A stretch of 57,978 nucleotides of DNA from CAYNYI01 sp964401455 (lineage in GTDB: Bacteria > Fibrobacterota > OXYB2-FULL-49-7 > CAYNYI01). This document shows, piece by piece, positions 54,689-57,978 of this stretch (the first letter of the stretch is position 1; the number at the start of each line of letters is the position of its first letter). Both the position numbers and the translations under genes were made by a program. Under the pieces are notes generated by a model that was not told the origin of the DNA, searched no databases, and saw only the letters and a program-made list of their open reading frames with translations. Where the stretch lies: positions 1 through 57,978 of the forward strand of contig CAYNYI010000004.1 of the NCBI GenBank assembly GCA_964401455.1. Direction: 5' to 3'.

Positions 54689-55930
54689 ATGAGTAAAATA
54701 GAAGTCAAGAATCTGAACGTTATCTTCGGAAAACACACGAAGAAAGCGCTCACTCTTCTTGAGAAAGGCTCCGGTAAAGATGATATCCTGAAAGAAACAG
54801 GATGTACTATCGGCGTTAACGGCGCCGAATTCAACATCGAAAACGGAGAACTTTTCGTTATCATGGGGCTTTCGGGGAGCGGCAAATCGACGCTCCTCCG
54901 ATGCCTCAACCGCCTGATCGACCCGACCTCGGGTATCGTGACGGTGGACGGCAACGACGTGACAGCGGCCGAAGAAGACAGACTCCGTGAGCTCCGGCGT
55001 ACGGAAATGGGAATGGTTTTCCAGCACTTCGGACTCCTGCCCCACAGAACGGTAGCCTCTAATGTGGCTTTCGGGCTTGAGATACAGGGCAAGGACCCTG
55101 TCGAAAGCCGTGAAAAAGCCCTTCAGGTCATAAAAACCGTGGGGCTCGATGGCTATGAAGACATGATGACAGGAGAACTCAGCGGCGGAATGCAGCAGAG
55201 AGTAGGGCTCGCAAGAGCGCTTGCAAACGACCCGGAAATCCTTTTAATGGACGAAGCGTTTTCCGCCCTGGACCCGCTGATCAGAAAAAATATGCAGGAC
55301 GAACTTCTGCAGCTCCAGGAAAAAGTTCACAAAACAATTGTCTTCATCACTCATGACCTCGATGAAGCCCTGAAACTCGGTGACAGAATAGCCATAATGA
55401 AAGACGGAAAAATTGTTCAGATCGGAACACCGGAGGATATAATAACAAACCCGGCAAACCGTTATGTGGAAAACTTCACCGAAGATGTCAACCGGGCCAA
55501 TATCGTGACGGCGAGTACGATCATGTTAGATCATGTAGAGAAGGTGAGGCGCAATGACGGACCCCAGACTGCCCTTCACAAAATGAAAAAAATCGGAATT
55601 TCCGTTCTTCCGGTAGTCGGCGAAGGCGATAAATTCCTCGGTTTCATAAGAGATACAGGACTGGAGGAAATGGCTAAAAGCTCTGCAAAAGAGTTCAAGC
55701 CGTTTATGTGTTCCACAGAGGACACCAACGCGGTTTATCCCGATACTCCCGCTTCCGAGATGCTGCCTTTCTTTATTGAAAGCAGTCTTGACCTGGCGGT
55801 AGTTGATGAAAACAACAAGCTTTTGGGAATTGTGCCTCATTCGGCAGTAGTTTCCGAGATGATCGGCAAACATCCGGAAGAGTTGGAAAAACTGATAAGA
55901 GAAGGAGGTGTTGATTATGCCAAGGTTTGA
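54689..55930 (+). CDS. proV: Glycine betaine/proline-type ABC transporter ATP-binding protein
   Basis: The 413-residue ATPase has Walker A LSGSGKSTLLR, signature LSGGMQQRVGLARAL, Walker B ILLMDEAFSALDP and a C-terminal pair of CBS domains (about 285-405). It shows the ProV/OpuAA features of quaternary-amine importers: an N-terminal IEVKNLNVIFG with a longer helical insert before the P-loop, and CBS modules that gate activity by ionic strength. It overlaps proW by 14 nt. Confidence 0.95.
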   Translation: MSKIEVKNLNVIFGKHTKKALTLLEKGSGKDDILKETGCTIGVNGAEFNIENGELFVIMGLSGSGKSTLLRCLNRLIDPTSGIVTVDGNDVTAAEEDRLRELRRTEMGMVFQHFGLLPHRTVASNVAFGLEIQGKDPVESREKALQVIKTVGLDGYEDMMTGELSGGMQQRVGLARALANDPEILLMDEAFSALDPLIRKNMQDELLQLQEKVHKTIVFITHDLDEALKLGDRIAIMKDGKIVQIGTPEDIITNPANRYVENFTEDVNRANIVTASTIMLDHVEKVRRNDGPQTALHKMKKIGISVLPVVGEGDKFLGFIRDTGLEEMAKSSAKEFKPFMCSTEDTNAVYPDTPASEMLPFFIESSLDLAVVDENNKLLGIVPHSAVVSEMIGKHPEELEKLIREGGVDYAKV

Positions 55931-56789
55931 ATTAGGCAGTTATATTGAGTCAGCAATAGACTGGCTCAGCAACACTTTCTCGGTGGTTTTCGGAATCATA
56001 AGCACCACGGTAGAAGCGCTTGTCGGGGCTTTCCAGACCATATTGATTTTTCCGAATCAGTATCTTATGGCGGCAATAATTGTCATCCTTGTTCATCTCG
56101 CGTTTTCGGGAGGTGAAAAGAAAATTTCAGGCGCGGCCTGGAAAAAATCCGGAGGAATGGTTATTTTCGCGGTGATCGGGCTTCTTCTTCTGATGAGTCT
56201 TGATCTATGGACAGAGACAATGCAGACAATCGCGCTTGTAATTTCAGCGGCCTTTCTGGCAATGGTAATAGGAATACCGCTTGGAATATATGCCGCAAGA
56301 AATGACCGCTTTGAGTCTATAATCAGACCGATACTTGACCTGATGCAGACAATGCCTCCATTTGTATATCTTATTCCGGCCATACTGTTTTTCAGCGTGG
56401 GAAATGTTCCCGGTGTTGTCGCGACTGTTGTTTTCGCGGTCCCCCCCGCTGTCAGACTAACGAGCCTCGGTATAAGAAACGTATCTAAGGAAGTCGTTGA
56501 AGCGGCGCTGTCTTTCGGCGCTACAAATCGGCAGCTTCTTTTCAAGGTACAGATACCGCTTGCAAAAAACACGATTCTCGCCGGCGTGAACCAGGTTATA
56601 ATGCTGGCGCTTTCCATGGTTGTTATAGCCTCGATGGTCGGAGCATCCGGACTCGGCCAGCTTGTATATAAGGGCATACTCAGAGCAGACCTTGCCCTTG
56701 GTTTTGAAGCCGGACTCGGAATTGTAATAATAGCCATACTGCTAGACAGGATAACACAGGCTGTAGGAAATATTCCAAAGAAGAAATAG
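55917..56789 (+). CDS. proW: Glycine betaine/proline-type ABC transporter permease
   Basis: The 290-residue permease has about six membrane helices and the typical permease loop (EAALSFGATNRQLLFKVQIP). MPPFVYLIPAILFF is a ProW hallmark. The ATG at 55917, preceded by AAGGAGG at 8 nt, is preferred over the TTG at 55908, which would lie only 2 nt after that sequence. It overlaps proV by 14 nt and is followed 28 nt later by the binding protein. Confidence 0.95.
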   Translation: MPRFELGSYIESAIDWLSNTFSVVFGIISTTVEALVGAFQTILIFPNQYLMAAIIVILVHLAFSGGEKKISGAAWKKSGGMVIFAVIGLLLLMSLDLWTETMQTIALVISAAFLAMVIGIPLGIYAARNDRFESIIRPILDLMQTMPPFVYLIPAILFFSVGNVPGVVATVVFAVPPAVRLTSLGIRNVSKEVVEAALSFGATNRQLLFKVQIPLAKNTILAGVNQVIMLALSMVVIASMVGASGLGQLVYKGILRADLALGFEAGLGIVIIAILLDRITQAVGNIPKKK

Positions 56790-56817
56790 CACATATTAAT
56801 CTAAAAAAGGAGGACCC

Positions 56818-57675
56818 ATGAAAAAACTTTTAACATTAACCCTACTCGCTCTGACAGCGCTTCTTGTCATAGGAGGATGCTCAGGAGACAAAGGACCGGG
56901 CAAAAAAATAACAATTCTCTATCCTAACTGGGCCGAAGGCGTAGCCTTTACGAATCTCGCCAAGGCCGCTCTTACTGAAATGGGATACGACGTTCAAATA
57001 ACCCCGCTCGAACCCGGCCCGATTTACGCTTCTCTCGCAAAAGGCGATGCCGATCTTTTTATGGATGCCTGGCTTCCCAATACCCACGGCGACTACTGGG
57101 AAAAATACGGCAGCAAGATCGACAAACTCGGAGAATCTTTCTCTAACGGAACTACAGGACTTGTTGTTCCTGAATATGTTTCTGAAGATATAAAGTCTAT
57201 CGCAGACCTTAAAGACAATAAAAAGATGTTCAAGGGAAAAATCATCGGAATCGGAAGCGGTGCCGGTATCCACAGAAATACCGAGAAAGCCATTGAGGAA
57301 TACGGAATACCTTTCGAGCAGGTAACTTCCAGCGGACCGGCAATGATGGCCAGCCTCAAAAAAGCCGCCAACAAGAAAGACCCGATTATTATTACCGGCT
57401 GGAAACCTCACTATAAGTGGGCCGAGTATAATCTCAGATATCTCGAAGATCCTAAAGGCGTTTATCCGAAAGATGTATGCGCGATTCTCGCCCGCAAAGG
57501 TTTCAAAGAGGATTATCCGAAACTCGCCGGTTTCTGCAAGAATTTCAATCTGAAGGAAGAACAGCTTTACAGCCTTATGGGCCAGATCAAGCAGGGTAAG
57601 GACGAACTCGCCGAGGCGAAAAAGTGGTATAAATCAAATAAAAGCCTTGTTGACGGCTGGATGCCCGAGAAATAA
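56818..57675 (+). CDS. proX: Glycine betaine/proline-type substrate-binding lipoprotein
   Basis: The 285-residue protein has a lipoprotein signal with C21 after VIGG, then an OpuAC-type binding domain (NWAEGVAFTNLAKAAL, DAWLPNTHGDYWEKYG, ITGWKPHYKWAEYNLRYLEDP). Tryptophans and aromatic residues fit the aromatic cage that holds quaternary ammonium groups, so glycine betaine, choline or proline betaine are likely; which one is not shown. A good Shine-Dalgarno (AAGGAGG) precedes it and a strong terminator follows. Confidence 0.95.
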   Translation: MKKLLTLTLLALTALLVIGGCSGDKGPGKKITILYPNWAEGVAFTNLAKAALTEMGYDVQITPLEPGPIYASLAKGDADLFMDAWLPNTHGDYWEKYGSKIDKLGESFSNGTTGLVVPEYVSEDIKSIADLKDNKKMFKGKIIGIGSGAGIHRNTEKAIEEYGIPFEQVTSSGPAMMASLKKAANKKDPIIITGWKPHYKWAEYNLRYLEDPKGVYPKDVCAILARKGFKEDYPKLAGFCKNFNLKEEQLYSLMGQIKQGKDELAEAKKWYKSNKSLVDGWMPEK

Positions 57676-57700
57676 GAAAAGTTTTAAAGACTTTCTGATA

Positions 57701-57729
57701 AAAAAAGCCCGGTTTTACCGGGCTTTTTT
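57701..57729 (+). terminator. Rho-independent terminator after proX
   Basis: AAAAAAGCCCGGT, loop TTT, ACCGGGCTTTTTT: a perfect hairpin with a T tract. It closes the porin-proVWX operon. Confidence 0.95.
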
Positions 57730-57825
57730 ATGGTATAATATTCGTTCATTTTTTACTTTGCTCTGTCAAATAATGAAACTCACATTTTTCTCCCCCTTCC
57801 TCATCTGTCGCATAAAAGATTTCTC

Positions 57826-57854
57826 TTGACTTCTATTTTTTTTTTTTTTGTAAT
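57826..57854 (+). promoter_or_regulatory. Promoter of the gene at the right edge
   Basis: TTGACT (57826-57831), 17 bp containing a long T run, TGTAAT (57849-57854), about 50 nt before the next start codon. Confidence 0.5.
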
Positions 57855-57907
57855 TTACACTTTGTACCCATATTCATATATTGTTCTATTTGTCAAGGGA
57901 GATATCA

Positions 57908-57978
57908 TTGCAGGAAAACAAAGGAAAAATCGATCCGGATATTGTCTGTAACCGCGCTTTGCAGGCGAAGATGGGGGT
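57908..57978 (+). CDS. Partial unknown gene, 5' end only
   Basis: An open frame from TTG at 57908, with AAGGGAG 6-7 nt before it, runs 23 codons to the window edge (MQENKGKIDPDIVCNRALQA...). Too short to identify. Confidence 0.5.
   Translation, partial: MQENKGKIDPDIVCNRALQAKMG

Overview
The window looks like chromosomal DNA of a Gram-negative (diderm) bacterium of the FCB group. The evidence is a fused LpxC-FabZ gene, a complete BamA/TamB/Skp/LpxA/LpxD set, an OmpA-family protein with calcium-binding thrombospondin type-3 repeats, and a secreted beta-helix protein with a C-terminal tail like the Por/type IX sorting or FlgD-like domains. Fibrobacterota-like lineages fit best, but that is inference. 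Protein arginine phosphorylation genes (mcsA, mcsB, clpC), better known from Firmicutes, sit inside the envelope operon. Start codons are unusually varied: TTG and GTG are common, infC most likely starts at ATC, and one gene appears to start at CTG.

Layout. 1-400: AT-rich DNA with a broken P-loop kinase. 398-12270: DNA-repair gene rmuC, a heme/hemerythrin chemoreceptor, then a sensory cluster of a hybrid histidine kinase, a CheB-CheR-PAS fusion, a second paralogous hybrid kinase and a PAS/CxxC protein, the last three overlapping by 8 nt each. 12275-23047 (minus): zapA, a 6S-like RNA, rny, ymdB, folD, a TPR lipoprotein-sized secreted protein, two tandem secreted beta-helix proteins, a ParB-like protein and a SplB-like radical SAM enzyme, tightly spaced. 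23195-29858 (minus): tRNA-Val, thrS, infC, rpmI, rplT, pheS, pheT, a translation operon.

29982-48968 (minus): prfB (with a +1 programmed frameshift), lysS, lolC/E, lolD, mcsA, mcsB, clpC, tamB, bamA, skp, lpxD, lpxC-fabZ, lpxA. No gap exceeds about 40 nt, so about 19 kb may be read from the single strong promoter in front of prfB. It joins translation termination, lipoprotein sorting, protein quality control, outer-membrane protein assembly and lipid A synthesis. 48969-51290: a mirror-image pair of promoters firing apart into prfB and into an ompA gene whose signal-peptide region is separated from the body by two in-frame TAA codons. 51349-53169: an ABC-F ATPase. 53416-57729: an outer-membrane porin followed by a ProVWX glycine-betaine-type importer, closed by a strong terminator. 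The window ends in the first 23 codons of another gene.

The points most worth a second look are the mcsAB-clpC block inside the envelope operon, the ParB-like/SplB-like pair beside secreted beta-helix proteins, the zapA-6S RNA-rny locus, the infC ATC start, the ompA stops and the leaderless promoters at 3776-3855. No CRISPR array, insertion sequence or phage gene was seen.
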